From NCBI GenBank assembly GCA_038229875.1, contig JBBROA010000009.1, forward strand, positions 1-57,813: a DNA stretch of 57,813 nucleotides, read 5' to 3'. The number at the start of each line of letters is the position of its first letter. Position 1 is the stretch's first letter. Shown piece after piece: positions 16,904-26,520 of this stretch. Below the pieces are notes generated by a model. The model was given only the letters and a program-made list of their open reading frames with translations, made no database searches and had not been told where the DNA came from. This DNA comes from JALYUA01 sp038229875 (GTDB taxonomy: Bacteria > Acidobacteriota > Thermoanaerobaculia > UBA5066 > Gp7-AA6). The position numbers were made by a program, and so were the translations under genes.

Positions 16904-18033
16904 GCCGCCCTCCCGGCCGCTTCCGCCTCGAAGAGAAGGTCCGCCAGACGCCTCGCGGCGTCCGGAGCGGCCAGCGCCCTCGCGGCCTTCCCCATCGCGG
17001 CGAGCCGGACGGGGTCCGCGAACAGGGATCGGATCGACTCAGCGAGGCGAAGACCGTCGGCCGCGGCCTCGTCGAGCGTCAGGGAGGCCCCCGCCTGCGT
17101 GAAAGCGAGGGCGTTCGCAGCCTGATGCCCGTGCGCCGCTGCCGCGAAGGGAACCAGGATCGCGGGCCGCCCGGCGGCGGCGAGCTCCGCCAGGGTCATC
17201 GCGCCCGCGCGGGCGACGACGAGGTCGGCCCAGGCGAGCGGCTCCCAGAGGCGCGGCAGGAAAGCCTCCAGAGACCAGCCCGCGGGGAGCTCGCCGTAAA
17301 GCGCGCGCGTCGAAGCGAGATGTTTCTCCCCCGTCTGATGGATCACCGAAAGCCCGTCTCCTTGCAATGTCCTGGCGGCTGCGGCCATCGCGCGGTTCAA
17401 AACCGCCGCGCCCTGGCTGCCTCCAAAGACGAGCACGCGCCCGGGGCGGCCGCCCTGCGCGGTCTCCGCGGGCACGGCGAAGAACTCCGGACGGACCGGG
17501 GTTCCCGTGACGACGCCGGGTCGGACGAGCCTCGCGTTCGCGGCGGCGACTCCGACGGCGGTGCGCGTCGCCATGCGGTTCAACAGACGCGACGCGACGC
17601 CGGGAAGCGCGTCGGAATCGTGGACGAGCGTCGGGATTCCGAGCGAGCGCGCGGCCGCCAGGACCGGGATGCTCACGTACCCTCCCATCCCGGCGACGGC
17701 GCGAGCGCGGTGGCGGCGCAGGATCCGCCTCGCCTGGAAGAACCCGAGAGGCAGATTCATGAGAGCCCGCACCCGCGCAGACAGCGACTTTCCGACGAAG
17801 CCGGACGAGCGCACCGATTCGAGCGGAAACCCGGCTTCGGGAACGAGCCGGTGCTCAAGGCCCTTCGGCGTCCCGACGAAGACGATCGGGGCGTCGGGCC
17901 GCCGCGCGCGGATCTCCCGCGCCAGGGCGATGCCGGGAAAAATGTGTCCGCCCGTCTTTCCCGCCGCGATCACGTACGCGCCCCCCGCAAACTTATCGCT
18001 TTTCAGTTTCCGGCTCTCAATTTTCGACCGCAC
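16900..18033 (-). CDS. murG: UDP-GlcNAc transferase MurG (lipid II synthase)
   Basis: The 377-residue GT28 glycosyltransferase transfers GlcNAc to lipid I on the cytoplasmic face of the membrane. The N-terminal glycine loop reads AAGKTGGHIFPGIALA (24-39) and the acceptor-domain loop FGGSQGAAVLNRA. The donor-site segment includes RAGAMTLAELAAAGRPAILVP. It starts with GTG at 18033, 17 bases inside the end of ftsW. The first 18 residues are polar and not conserved, so a cryptic later start cannot be excluded. Its stop overlaps the murC TTG. Confidence 0.95.
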   Translation of the reverse strand: MRSKIESRKLKSDKFAGGAYVIAAGKTGGHIFPGIALAREIRARRPDAPIVFVGTPKGLEHRLVPEAGFPLESVRSSGFVGKSLSARVRALMNLPLGFFQARRILRRHRARAVAGMGGYVSIPVLAAARSLGIPTLVHDSDALPGVASRLLNRMATRTAVGVAAANARLVRPGVVTGTPVRPEFFAVPAETAQGGRPGRVLVFGGSQGAAVLNRAMAAAARTLQGDGLSVIHQTGEKHLASTRALYGELPAGWSLEAFLPRLWEPLAWADLVVARAGAMTLAELAAAGRPAILVPFAAAAHGHQAANALAFTQAGASLTLDEAAADGLRLAESIRSLFADPVRLAAMGKAARALAAPDAARRLADLLFEAEAAGRAA

Positions 18034-19123
18034 TCACTTCGTGCTGCGAGATGTTCAGGATCAGGCCCGCCGCGATCCAGGAAGCGACCAGCGAAGATCC
18101 GCCATAGGATACGAACGGCAGCGGGATCCCTTTCGTAGGCACCAGCGCCAGCACGACGCTCACGTTGATGAACGCCTGGACGACGAGCAACGCCGTCGCG
18201 CCGGCTGCCAGGTACGACGCGAAGATGTCCGGAGCGCGTCGCGCCACTCGAAGGCCGCGCCACGCCACGATTCCGAAGCACACGACGACCGCGACCGAGC
18301 CCAGGAACCCGAGCTCTTCTCCGACGATCGCGAAGATGAAATCCGTGTGCGGATAGGGCAGGAAGAAGAGCTTCTGCTTGCCTCCGCCGAGACCGTTGCC
18401 GGCCAGGCCTCCGGCTCCGACGGCGATGAGTGACTGGATCGCCTGAAAGCCGGCGCCGAGCGGGTCTGCCTCGGGCTTCAAGAACGAGAGGAGGCGGGCG
18501 CGTCGATAGCTCGCCGAAAACGCGAGCGCCGCGAGCAGGGGGATCAGGCCCGCCGCGCCGATCGCGAAGAACCGCGCCCGCACGCCCGAGAGCCAGAAAA
18601 GGACCGTGCAGAGCATGACGTAACAGACGGCGGTTCCCATGTCGGGTTCGAGGATGACGACGCCGGCCGCGGCACCCGTGAACACGAGCGAGGCCACCAT
18701 CGCCCGCTCCGGATCCCCGGTGCTCTGGACTTTCCGGGCGAGCAGCGAGGCGAGCACGAGCGCCAGTCCGATCTTCAGCATCTCGGACGGCTGCAGCATG
18801 ACGGGCCCGAGCGGGATCCAGCGCCTCGCGTTGTTGATCGGCGCGTGGAAGAGCGCGGCGACGCAGAGGACCCAGGCGATCCCAAACGTCCCGTAAACGA
18901 CCCACGGCTTCGAAAACTTCCGGTAGTCGGTCCGGTAGACCGCGAACGCGGCGATGCCGCCGGCGACGAGCGCGATCATCTGCTTGACGAGGTATCGGTA
19001 AGGATTCCCTCCGCTCTGCGCGGCCGAGACCGCGGAGGCGCTGTAGATCATCACGCACCCGAACAGCGACAGCGCGATCAGCGCCGCGAAGAGGACCTTG
19101 TCGCTGGTGAGCTTACGAGCCAT
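18017..19123 (-). CDS. ftsW: Division-specific lipid II polymerase FtsW (SEDS family)
   Basis: The 368-residue SEDS glycosyltransferase polymerises lipid II at the septum together with FtsI. About ten membrane helices are visible. The SEDS motifs include NNARRWIPLGPVMLQPSE, the conserved acidic region HTDFIFAIVGEELGFLG and the terminal LPFVSYGGSSLVASW. ATG at 19123 overlaps the murD stop by 11 bases. Its position between murD and murG is the classical dcw order. Confidence 0.95.
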   Translation of the reverse strand: MARKLTSDKVLFAALIALSLFGCVMIYSASAVSAAQSGGNPYRYLVKQMIALVAGGIAAFAVYRTDYRKFSKPWVVYGTFGIAWVLCVAALFHAPINNARRWIPLGPVMLQPSEMLKIGLALVLASLLARKVQSTGDPERAMVASLVFTGAAAGVVILEPDMGTAVCYVMLCTVLFWLSGVRARFFAIGAAGLIPLLAALAFSASYRRARLLSFLKPEADPLGAGFQAIQSLIAVGAGGLAGNGLGGGKQKLFFLPYPHTDFIFAIVGEELGFLGSVAVVVCFGIVAWRGLRVARRAPDIFASYLAAGATALLVVQAFINVSVVLALVPTKGIPLPFVSYGGSSLVASWIAAGLILNISQHEVSAVEN

Positions 19124-20522
19124 GAGAGCCCCCGGTCGCAGCAGCCGCCGCCGCTCGCGCGAGCCGCGAGAAGTGCTCGCCGCGTTCCTCGAAATTGGAA
19201 TACTGGTCGAACGACGCGCACGCAGGCGAAAGCAGGACCGTGTCGCCGGGGCAGGCGATCTCCGCCGCCCGTGCGACCGCACGGTCCATGGTGCCCGCCC
19301 GCTCGGTCGCGACAGCCGCCGCAAACGCCCTCTCGATCGTTTCCGCTGCCTCGCCGACCGTCAGCACCCGGCGGGCGGCACGCTTGACCAGCGGAAGGAG
19401 CGCGGCAAAGTTGCCGTGCTTGTCCCGGCCGCCGAGGATCAGGATCACGGAGGATGGGGGAGAGCCTTCGAGCGACTTTTTCGTCGCATCGACGTTCGTC
19501 CCCTTGGAGTCGTTCACCCAGCGGACGCCCGCCGCTTCTGCGACGAGCTCGGTTCGGTGCGGCAGGCCCTTAAACGACGTCAGCCCTTTCCGGATCGCGT
19601 CCTCGGGAATGCCCAGGCACTCCGCCGCGGAGAGCGCGGCGAGAGCGTTTTCCACGTTGTGCGCGCCGGAGAGCGACAGCTCGCCCGCACCCAGAATGCG
19701 CCGGGGGGTTCCCGCGACGCCCGAAAAGATCGAGCCGCTCTCGAGCCAGGCCCCGCCTTCCGCGCGGCCGGCTCGTGAGAACGGGACCCGTCGCGCCCGC
19801 GTCCGCGCGCCGGCGGCAACTTCGTCGTCGGCGTTTACGACTGAAAAGTCCGATGGACCCTGGCGAGCGAAGACGCTCGTCTTCGAGGCCGCGTATTCCT
19901 GGAACCCGGCGTATCGGTCGAGGTGGTCGGGCGTCACGTTCGTCAGGACGGCCACGTCCGGAGCGAACCACTCCAGCGTGTCGAGCTGGAAGGAGGAGAC
20001 CTCGCAGACGAAGTCGCGCGGCTCCCGCTCCGACAGGAACGTGGAGAGTGGCACGCCGATGTTCCCCGCGAGCGCCACGGGGCGGCCGGCGCGTCTCAGG
20101 ATGTCAGCAATCCACGCGGTCGTAGTCGATTTGCCGTTGGTGCCCGTGATCGCCACCCAGCGGTTCGTTCCCTCGACCTCCGCCTCCGCGATCTCCCAGG
20201 CGATCTCGAGCTCGCCCGAAACCGGGATGCCTTTCGCGTGCGCCTCCTCGACGGGCGGCGCCGAGAGGGGGACCCCGGGGGAAACCGCAAGCCAGCCCGC
20301 GCCCTCCAGAAACCCTTCCCCGGGACCGCCGAGATAGAACCTCGCTCCGCGCGCGCGCAGCGCGTCGAGCCCTTCGAACGCGGAGTCCGGAGCGCTATCG
20401 CCGATCGAGACCTCGATGCCCCGATCGAGGAGCGCCTCCGCGAGCGCGCGGCCGCTCCGCGCGAAGCCCAGAATCGCGACGCGCTGCGGGAGGAGGCGCC
20501 CCGAGGAAAGCCGCCGCGTCAT
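19113..20522 (-). CDS. murD: UDP-MurNAc-L-alanine--D-glutamate ligase MurD
   Basis: The 469-residue Mur ligase adds D-Glu. The N-terminal domain begins VAILGFARSGRALAEALL, the ATP loop GTNGKSTTT is at 127-135, and EVSSFQLD and LTNVTPDHLDRY follow in the central domain. The C-terminal domain carries WVNDSKGTNVDAT and LSPACASFDQY, both MurD hallmarks. ATG at 20522 overlaps the mraY stop as ATGA. Confidence 0.96.
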   Translation of the reverse strand: MTRRLSSGRLLPQRVAILGFARSGRALAEALLDRGIEVSIGDSAPDSAFEGLDALRARGARFYLGGPGEGFLEGAGWLAVSPGVPLSAPPVEEAHAKGIPVSGELEIAWEIAEAEVEGTNRWVAITGTNGKSTTTAWIADILRRAGRPVALAGNIGVPLSTFLSEREPRDFVCEVSSFQLDTLEWFAPDVAVLTNVTPDHLDRYAGFQEYAASKTSVFARQGPSDFSVVNADDEVAAGARTRARRVPFSRAGRAEGGAWLESGSIFSGVAGTPRRILGAGELSLSGAHNVENALAALSAAECLGIPEDAIRKGLTSFKGLPHRTELVAEAAGVRWVNDSKGTNVDATKKSLEGSPPSSVILILGGRDKHGNFAALLPLVKRAARRVLTVGEAAETIERAFAAAVATERAGTMDRAVARAAEIACPGDTVLLSPACASFDQYSNFEERGEHFSRLARAAAAAATGGSHGS

Positions 20523-21604
20523 CTCAACTTCAAGGTGGAGAGGCCGACGACCGCGAAGAGGATCGAGAGAATCCAGAACCGGATGATTACGCGCGACTCG
20601 GCCCAGCCCGATAGCTCGAAGTGGTGATGGAGAGGCGCCATCCGGAAGACCCGTTTTCTCCTCGTCTGGAAGGAAGCCACCTGCACGATGACAGAGAGCG
20701 CTTCGAGAACGAAGAGCCCTCCGACGATCGCGAGGAGGACTTCGTGCTTGGTCATCACGGCGACCGCGGCGATGCCGCCGCCGAGCGGCAGCGATCCCAC
20801 GTCGCCCATGAAAACCTCGGCCGGGTGACAGTTGAACCAGAGAAACCCGAGCGACGCCCCCACGATTGCGCCGCAGAAAACGGCGAGCTCGCCGCTCTGC
20901 GGAACGAACGGGATCTGCAGGTAGCGGGCGGCGACCGCGTTCCCGGTGACGTACGCGAGGATCGCGTAGGTTCCCGCGGCGATTCCGACGGAGCCGATCG
21001 CCAGCCCGTCCAGGCCGTCGGTCAGGTTGACCGCGTTCGAGGCGCCGACGACGACGATCGCGACGAACGGGAGGTACAGGACTCCGAGGTCGACCACCAG
21101 CCGCTTCAGGAACGGAAAGGTGACGACCGTCGAGATGCTCCCGTGCCCCGCCCACTGCCGGATCGTCCAGGCGATCGCGAGGGCCACGAGGATCTGCGGG
21201 AGCAGCTTGCCCCGGCCGGTCAGGCCGAGACTGCGCCGCCGCGCGAATTTCACGAAGTCGTCCGCGAACCCGACCGCGCCGAGCGCCACCATCGTGCCGA
21301 GGGCGATCCAGACGAAACGGTTCGAGAGGTCCATCCAGAGAAGAGTCGCGACGATGACGGCGAGGAGAATGAGAAGTCCGCCCATGGTGGGAGTCCCCGC
21401 CTTCGACAGATGCGACTTCGGTCCCTCCTCGCGGATCGACTGTCCGATCTGGCGGCGCTTCAGCAGCCGGATCATCGGAGGCCCGAGCGCGAGCGCGAGA
21501 AACAACGCCGTGACGGCCGCCATCGCGGTCCGGAACGTGATGTACCGGAACACGTTCAACGCCGGAATCGAGCGCGCGAACGGGTGGAACAGGGTGTACA
21601 GCAT
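20519..21604 (-). CDS. mraY: Phospho-MurNAc-pentapeptide translocase MraY
   Basis: The 361-residue integral membrane enzyme loads phospho-MurNAc-pentapeptide onto undecaprenyl phosphate to make lipid I. About ten helices; motifs are KAGTPTMGG, the Asp pair in GFADDFVKF, NAVNLTDGLDGLA and the HHHFE cluster near the end (APLHHHFELSGWAE). The ATG at 21604 shares one base with the murF stop (TGATG). Length is standard. Confidence 0.96.
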   Translation of the reverse strand: MLYTLFHPFARSIPALNVFRYITFRTAMAAVTALFLALALGPPMIRLLKRRQIGQSIREEGPKSHLSKAGTPTMGGLLILLAVIVATLLWMDLSNRFVWIALGTMVALGAVGFADDFVKFARRRSLGLTGRGKLLPQILVALAIAWTIRQWAGHGSISTVVTFPFLKRLVVDLGVLYLPFVAIVVVGASNAVNLTDGLDGLAIGSVGIAAGTYAILAYVTGNAVAARYLQIPFVPQSGELAVFCGAIVGASLGFLWFNCHPAEVFMGDVGSLPLGGGIAAVAVMTKHEVLLAIVGGLFVLEALSVIVQVASFQTRRKRVFRMAPLHHHFELSGWAESRVIIRFWILSILFAVVGLSTLKLR

Positions 21605-23013
21605 CAGATCGGAGAGCCGAGCGACCAACGGGAGCTCGGCTCCCGATTCCCGCCCCCGGCCGTGAGCCTCGCCACGGCGCGGTCGAGCCCCACGCCGCGC
21701 GACGCCTTGAACAGCACGGCGTCGCCGGCGGCCATCATCGGCTCGAGCAGCGCGGCCGCCTCTTCCGGATCGCGCGCCACGGTGACGTTCGCGGCGTCGA
21801 AGCCCGCTTCGACCGCGCCTTCGCCGATCGATGAGGCGCGCGGGCCGACGCAGACCAGAATGTCGACCCGGCCGACTGCGTACCGGCCGGTTTCGCGGTG
21901 CCACCACCGCTCCTCGGGCCCGAGCTCCAGCATGTCGCCCAGCACCGCGATCTTCCGGGTGCCCTGCAGAAGTTTCAACGTGTCGAGCGCCGCGCGCATC
22001 GACGGAGGGCTGGCGTTGTACGCGTCGTCGTAGAGCAACGCGCCGGAGGCGTGCCGGCGAAACTCGCCTCGATGGGGCGCGGCAGCCAAATCCGGGGCCG
22101 CGGCGGCGCAGTCGTCGGGAGTCGCTCCCGCGGCGAGCGCGACGGCAGACGCCGCGAGGTAGTTCGCCACCTGATGGAGCCCCGGTATCGCGAGGCGCGC
22201 CATCACTCCGCCCGAAGGCGTCTTCAACCGGAGCGTGGATCCGTTCTCGTCCAGCACGACGTCTTCGGCAGTCACGTCTGCGCGCGCGGACCTGCCAAAG
22301 CGCAGAGTCGGGCCGGACCAGGCGCTTGCGAGCCGTTCGATGCGTTCGTCATCGCTGTTGATGACGAAGACCCCGTTCGGCTTCAGCCCCTCGAGGATCT
22401 CGCCATTCGCCCGCGCGACCCCGTCGAGAGAGCCCAGGAATTCCAGGTGCTCGGCCGCGATGACGGTGATCGCGGCGACGTCGGGCTCGAACGTGCGAGA
22501 GAGCCGCGAGATTTCTCCGACGGCGCTCATCCCCATCTCGCCCACCATCCACTCGGGTGTCCGGGTGAAATTCAGGACAGACATCGGGAAGCCGACCGCG
22601 CTGTTCTGATTGCCGGGGGTCTTCTCGACCGCGTGCCGCCTTCCGAGAATCGCCACCGCGAACTCCTTCGTGGTGGTCTTGCCGACGGAACCGGCAACGG
22701 CCGCGAGCCGGAATCCGGCCTCCCGCTTGATCGCGCCCGCGAGACGCAGCAGCCCTCTGGCCGGATCGGGAACGACGAGGACGGGAATGCCGGCGGGAAG
22801 ATTTGGAGGGATCCGCGCCGCCAGCACGCCCGCGGCGCCGGCGATCGCGGCCTCGCGGGCGTAGTCGTGCCCGTCGACCCGCTCCCCCGCGATCGCCACG
22901 AAGAGGTCCCCCGGCCGCACCTTGCGCGAGTCGACGGCGACGCCCGAGAGCGGAGCATCGGCGGCGGCCGGAACGTTCAATACGGCTGCCGCTCGCGAGA
23001 CGGAGAAGTTCAT
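21604..23013 (-). CDS. murF: UDP-MurNAc-tripeptide--D-Ala-D-Ala ligase MurF
   Basis: The 469-residue Mur ligase adds D-Ala-D-Ala to finish the soluble precursor. ATP loop GSVGKTTTK at 108-116 (Ser-Val in place of Thr-Asn/His, usual for MurF), TPGNQNSAVGFP and DDAYNASPPSM are MurF signatures. The last residues, GGGNREPSSRWSLGSPI, are encoded by a copy of a dispersed repeat and are not part of the family fold. ATG at 23013 lies one base after the murE stop. Confidence 0.95.
   Translation of the reverse strand: MNFSVSRAAAVLNVPAAADAPLSGVAVDSRKVRPGDLFVAIAGERVDGHDYAREAAIAGAAGVLAARIPPNLPAGIPVLVVPDPARGLLRLAGAIKREAGFRLAAVAGSVGKTTTKEFAVAILGRRHAVEKTPGNQNSAVGFPMSVLNFTRTPEWMVGEMGMSAVGEISRLSRTFEPDVAAITVIAAEHLEFLGSLDGVARANGEILEGLKPNGVFVINSDDERIERLASAWSGPTLRFGRSARADVTAEDVVLDENGSTLRLKTPSGGVMARLAIPGLHQVANYLAASAVALAAGATPDDCAAAAPDLAAAPHRGEFRRHASGALLYDDAYNASPPSMRAALDTLKLLQGTRKIAVLGDMLELGPEERWWHRETGRYAVGRVDILVCVGPRASSIGEGAVEAGFDAANVTVARDPEEAAALLEPMMAAGDAVLFKASRGVGLDRAVARLTAGGGNREPSSRWSLGSPI
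21611..21650 (-). repeat. Dispersed repeat core, copy C (inside the 3' end of murF)
   Basis: On the minus strand this segment shares CTCCCGyyGGTCGCTCGGCTC with copies at 7344-7400 and 48359-48414. Here GAGCCGAG and CTCGGCTC also form an inverted repeat around 13 bases. The element encodes the non-conserved MurF tail. Confidence 0.6.
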
Positions 23014-23014
23014 C

Positions 23015-24484
23015 TCAGCGCCGGCCGCCGGCGAGCTCTGCGGCGATCTGCCGATCGTCGAAGGGAAACACCTCGGACCCGATCACCTGCGTCGACTCGT
23101 GTCCTTTTCCGGCGATCACGACGATAGTGCCCGGGTTTGCGAAATCGATCGCCGCGCGAATCGCATCCCTGCGGACCACGATGCGAAGCGCCTTCGTCGC
23201 GCCGGAGGCGGCGAGGCCCGCCGCGACCTCCGCGAGGATCGCGTGCGGGTCCTCCGAGCGCGGATTGTCCGAGGTCGCGATCGGAATGTCGGCGAGGCGG
23301 CCCGCGATCTCTCCCATCGGGAACCGCTTGCCCCGGTCGCGGTCGCCCCCGCACCCGAAGACCAGAATGATCTTCCGGTCGGTCAGCTCGCGCACAGCCA
23401 GGAGCAGCCGTTCGAGAGCGTCCGGCGTGTGCGCGTAGTCCACCACGATCCGATACGGTTGACCCGCGTCGACCGGCTCGAGCCGCCCCGGCACCCGCTG
23501 GACGCTGGCGCATCCGGCGACCACGTCCTCCGCCGAGAGGCCGAGCGCGAGCCCGGCGGCCGCCGCGGACAGGAGGTTGTCCACGTTGAACCGCCCGAGG
23601 AGCGGCGAGCTGACACGAAACGGAGCCACGCCGGGAGCTGCCAGATCGAAAAACGTCCCGGAAAGATCGCAGAGGATGTTCTCCGCCGTAACGTCCGAGG
23701 GCGCGCCGCGCGACGAAGTGGTGACAATGGGCGGGGCGGCGGAGGCGGCGAGCCGCGCGCCCCAGGGGTCGTCCACGTTGACGACGCCCGCCGCGCCCGC
23801 CTTGCGCAGCCCGAAGAGCATCGCTTTCGTGTCGAAGTACTCCCCCATGTCGCGGTGAAAATCGAGGTGGTCGCGGGTCAGGTTCGTGAAGACCGCGACA
23901 TCGAAACGGCATCCCGCCACGCGGTCGAGCGCGAGCGCGTGCGAGCTCACCTCGATCGCGGCGGACGGAACTCCCGCGCCGACCATTTCGGCGAGGAGCT
24001 CCTGGAGCACCGCCGCGTCGGGTGTCGTCCGGGGGGCTTCGGTGTTCCGCTTTCCCGTCCGGTACCCGACCGTGCCCAGGAAACCGGCCCGTCCGAATTT
24101 TCGTTCGAGAAGCGCAGCCAGGAGCGTCGCCGTCGTGGTCTTTCCGTTCGTGCCGGTGACCCCCGCGAGAACGAGCTTTTCGCTCGGGTTTCCCGCGAGC
24201 TCCGCCGCGGCGAGTGCCAGGGCCCTCCGGCTGTTCCCGACGCGGACCCACGGGACGAGAGAACCCGTGGGAGCCGGGCTCTCGGAGGCAATCGCGGCGG
24301 CGCCGCGAGCGATGGCTTCGGGAACGTGCGCGGCGCCGTCGCTCTTCTGTCCGCGGATCGCGACGAAGAGATCGCCCGGACCGACGGTCCGCGAATCATG
24401 GGAGACGCCGGAGATTTCCACCTCCGGAGCCGCCCCGTCGATTCTGGCATCCGGAAGGACCGCAAGGAGATCCATCAGCTTCAA
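23015..24484 (-). CDS. murE: UDP-MurNAc-L-Ala-D-Glu--meso-diaminopimelate ligase MurE
   Basis: The 489-residue Mur ligase adds the third stem-peptide residue. The ATP loop is GTNGKTTTA at 111-119; EVSSHALALDRV and VFTNLTRDHLDFH follow. DNPR at 406-409 is the motif that recognises meso-diaminopimelate rather than lysine, so the peptidoglycan is predicted to be DAP-type. The start is TTG at 24484, overlapping the ftsI stop as TTGA and giving the family-like MKLMDLLAVL; an ATG three codons later is the alternative. Confidence 0.96.
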   Translation of the reverse strand: MKLMDLLAVLPDARIDGAAPEVEISGVSHDSRTVGPGDLFVAIRGQKSDGAAHVPEAIARGAAAIASESPAPTGSLVPWVRVGNSRRALALAAAELAGNPSEKLVLAGVTGTNGKTTTATLLAALLERKFGRAGFLGTVGYRTGKRNTEAPRTTPDAAVLQELLAEMVGAGVPSAAIEVSSHALALDRVAGCRFDVAVFTNLTRDHLDFHRDMGEYFDTKAMLFGLRKAGAAGVVNVDDPWGARLAASAAPPIVTTSSRGAPSDVTAENILCDLSGTFFDLAAPGVAPFRVSSPLLGRFNVDNLLSAAAAGLALGLSAEDVVAGCASVQRVPGRLEPVDAGQPYRIVVDYAHTPDALERLLLAVRELTDRKIILVFGCGGDRDRGKRFPMGEIAGRLADIPIATSDNPRSEDPHAILAEVAAGLAASGATKALRIVVRRDAIRAAIDFANPGTIVVIAGKGHESTQVIGSEVFPFDDRQIAAELAGGRR

Positions 24485-26520
24485 GGACGAAACGGACTCG
24501 AGCTCGTCTCCTCGCGGCCGCCGGCGGCGCGCGCGACCGACGGGACCGATTCCGAAAGGTTCAAATTGACCACGTCGCCCGGTCGAAGTGGCGCGCCGGG
24601 CGCGGGGCTCGATGACGTCACGAATCCCGCGCCGTGGAGTCTAACGGCCGCACCGAGCTTTGCAAACAGCGCGAGCGCCTGCCGCGCCGAGAGACCCGAC
24701 GCGTCGGGGATCTCGCCCGCGACGACACGTGGATCCGACATCGGCGCCGATACAGGGACGGACTGCCGGCTCGACGCGGGCACGAGGCCGGCCGGATAAC
24801 GCGGAGGCAACGAGGCGAGCACGGTCGAAGGCAGGCGCTGCTCTTCGGGGGCGACGCGAAGGATCCCGAGCGCCTGCGACACGATCTTCGAGAAGAGCGG
24901 CGCGGCCACGGCCGCCGCGTAGTACTTGCCCTGCGGCTCCTCGACGACGACGACGCAGACGATCCTGGGATTTTCGGCCGGCGCGAAGCCGACGAAGTTC
25001 GGAACGTGGCGCCCGCGCTGGTAGCCACCGGGTCCCGCCTTCTGCGCGGTCCCGGTTTTCCCCGCCACCGAGAAGCCCGGAATCGCGGCTTCGGCGCCGG
25101 TGCCGTTCTCGACGACGCCGACGAGCATGTCCCGCATCTCCTTCGCGGTCTTTTCCGAGATCACCCGGACAGGCGGGGCGGATGCGACACGCTCTTCGCG
25201 GCCGTCCGGACGAGCGAGGCGGGTGACGAGCCGCGGCTGAACGAGCAGTCCGCCGTTGGCGATGACGGCCGCTACGCGTGCGAGTTGCAGGGCCGTCAGC
25301 GAGACTTCCTGCCCCATCGAGATTGACGCGTTCGAGAGGTAAGACCAGCGCGACAGAGGCCGAAAGGTCCCCGAGGCCTCCCCCGGAAGATCGATTCCGG
25401 AAGGCTTTCCGATCCCGAAGCGGCTGGCGCCCTCGTAGAGTCTCTGTGCGCCTAAACGAAGTCCGACGCGAATGATCCCGACGTTCGAGGAATGCGCGAG
25501 CACGCCCGCGAGATTCAGCGCGCCGTAGTCGTGGTGCTTGTCTTCGTTGATGGTGACGTTGCCGATCCGCACGGAGCCGTGCCCGGTGTCGATCACTTCA
25601 TCCATTCCGATGACGCCGTCCTCGAGCGCGACGGATCCCGTGACCACCTTGAACGTCGAACCGGGCTCGTAGGCGTCCGCAACCGCGTGGTTGCGGCGCG
25701 TCTCGGCGGGATAGCGGCCGTACTGATTGAGATCGAAGCCGGGAGCGCTCGCCATCGCGAGGATCTCGCCGTTCGAAGGATCCATCAGGACGACGCTGCC
25801 GGAACGGGCGTGCAGCTCGGTCAAGGTGGCCGCGAGCTCCCGCTCCGCGGCGAACTGGATTCCGGAGTCCAGAGAAAGGGTGAGGGTCGCGCCTTCCTGT
25901 TCGGCGCGCACGCCCGGTGCGTCTGACTCGCCGTACGTCGAGCGGCGGGCGTCCTTGAATGCGACGATCCGCCCGGGCTTCCCGCGCACCGACGAGTCGT
26001 ACGAGTACTCGATCCCGGCCAGACCCGTGTCGTCGGTCCCGACGTAGCCGAGAACGGATGCCGCGAGAGATCCCTTCGGATAGAAGCGCTTAGTCTCCGG
26101 AACGAGGTGGATTCCCGCGAGCTTCAGCGCGCGCACGCGATCGGCCGCGGCGGGATCGATCTTGCGCGCGATCCACACGAAACCCTTTTCGGACGTAAGC
26201 CGCGCGAGGATCGGGCCGGGGGCAACGCCGAGCGCCGCCGCGAGGCTGCGCGCTGCCGGCCCCCGCTGCCGGATCTCATCGGGCACGCCGTAGATCGAAG
26301 AAACCTCGACGGACACCGCGAGCTCGCGCCCTTCCCTGTCGAGGATCGCCCCGCGCCGCGGCGAGATCTCGATCTGCTTCTCTTGTTGCCGCTGAGCCTT
26401 CGCCCGGTATTTCGCTCCCTGTGCGAGCTGCAGCTGGGCCAGCCGCCCGACGACGACGAGCCCCCAGGCGAGAAGAAACACGGCGAAGACATTGCGGCGG
26501 CCTCTGGGGAGGGTGTTCAC
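24481..26520 (-). CDS. ftsI: Septal transpeptidase FtsI (PBP3) with C-terminal PASTA domain
   Basis: The 679-residue class B penicillin-binding protein cross-links septal peptidoglycan. One N-terminal helix (about 10-28), a dimerisation/pedestal region with SPRRGAILDREGRELAVS, and the transpeptidase domain with catalytic S278-T-F-K281, S334-S-N336 and K478-T-G480. Residues about 605-660 (PDASGLSARQALALFAKLGA, then PGDVVNLNL) look like one PASTA domain, which may bind muropeptide or lipid II. PASTA is usual in Gram-positive PBPs and in a few Gram-negative-type phyla. GTG start at 26520 overlaps the ftsL stop (GTGA). Confidence 0.95.
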   Translation of the reverse strand: MNTLPRGRRNVFAVFLLAWGLVVVGRLAQLQLAQGAKYRAKAQRQQEKQIEISPRRGAILDREGRELAVSVEVSSIYGVPDEIRQRGPAARSLAAALGVAPGPILARLTSEKGFVWIARKIDPAAADRVRALKLAGIHLVPETKRFYPKGSLAASVLGYVGTDDTGLAGIEYSYDSSVRGKPGRIVAFKDARRSTYGESDAPGVRAEQEGATLTLSLDSGIQFAAERELAATLTELHARSGSVVLMDPSNGEILAMASAPGFDLNQYGRYPAETRRNHAVADAYEPGSTFKVVTGSVALEDGVIGMDEVIDTGHGSVRIGNVTINEDKHHDYGALNLAGVLAHSSNVGIIRVGLRLGAQRLYEGASRFGIGKPSGIDLPGEASGTFRPLSRWSYLSNASISMGQEVSLTALQLARVAAVIANGGLLVQPRLVTRLARPDGREERVASAPPVRVISEKTAKEMRDMLVGVVENGTGAEAAIPGFSVAGKTGTAQKAGPGGYQRGRHVPNFVGFAPAENPRIVCVVVVEEPQGKYYAAAVAAPLFSKIVSQALGILRVAPEEQRLPSTVLASLPPRYPAGLVPASSRQSVPVSAPMSDPRVVAGEIPDASGLSARQALALFAKLGAAVRLHGAGFVTSSSPAPGAPLRPGDVVNLNLSESVPSVARAAGGREETSSSPFRP

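Noticed and set aside
20621..22033. A 470-codon plus-strand frame across mraY and murF
   Set aside because: Antisense shadow of two clearly conserved genes.
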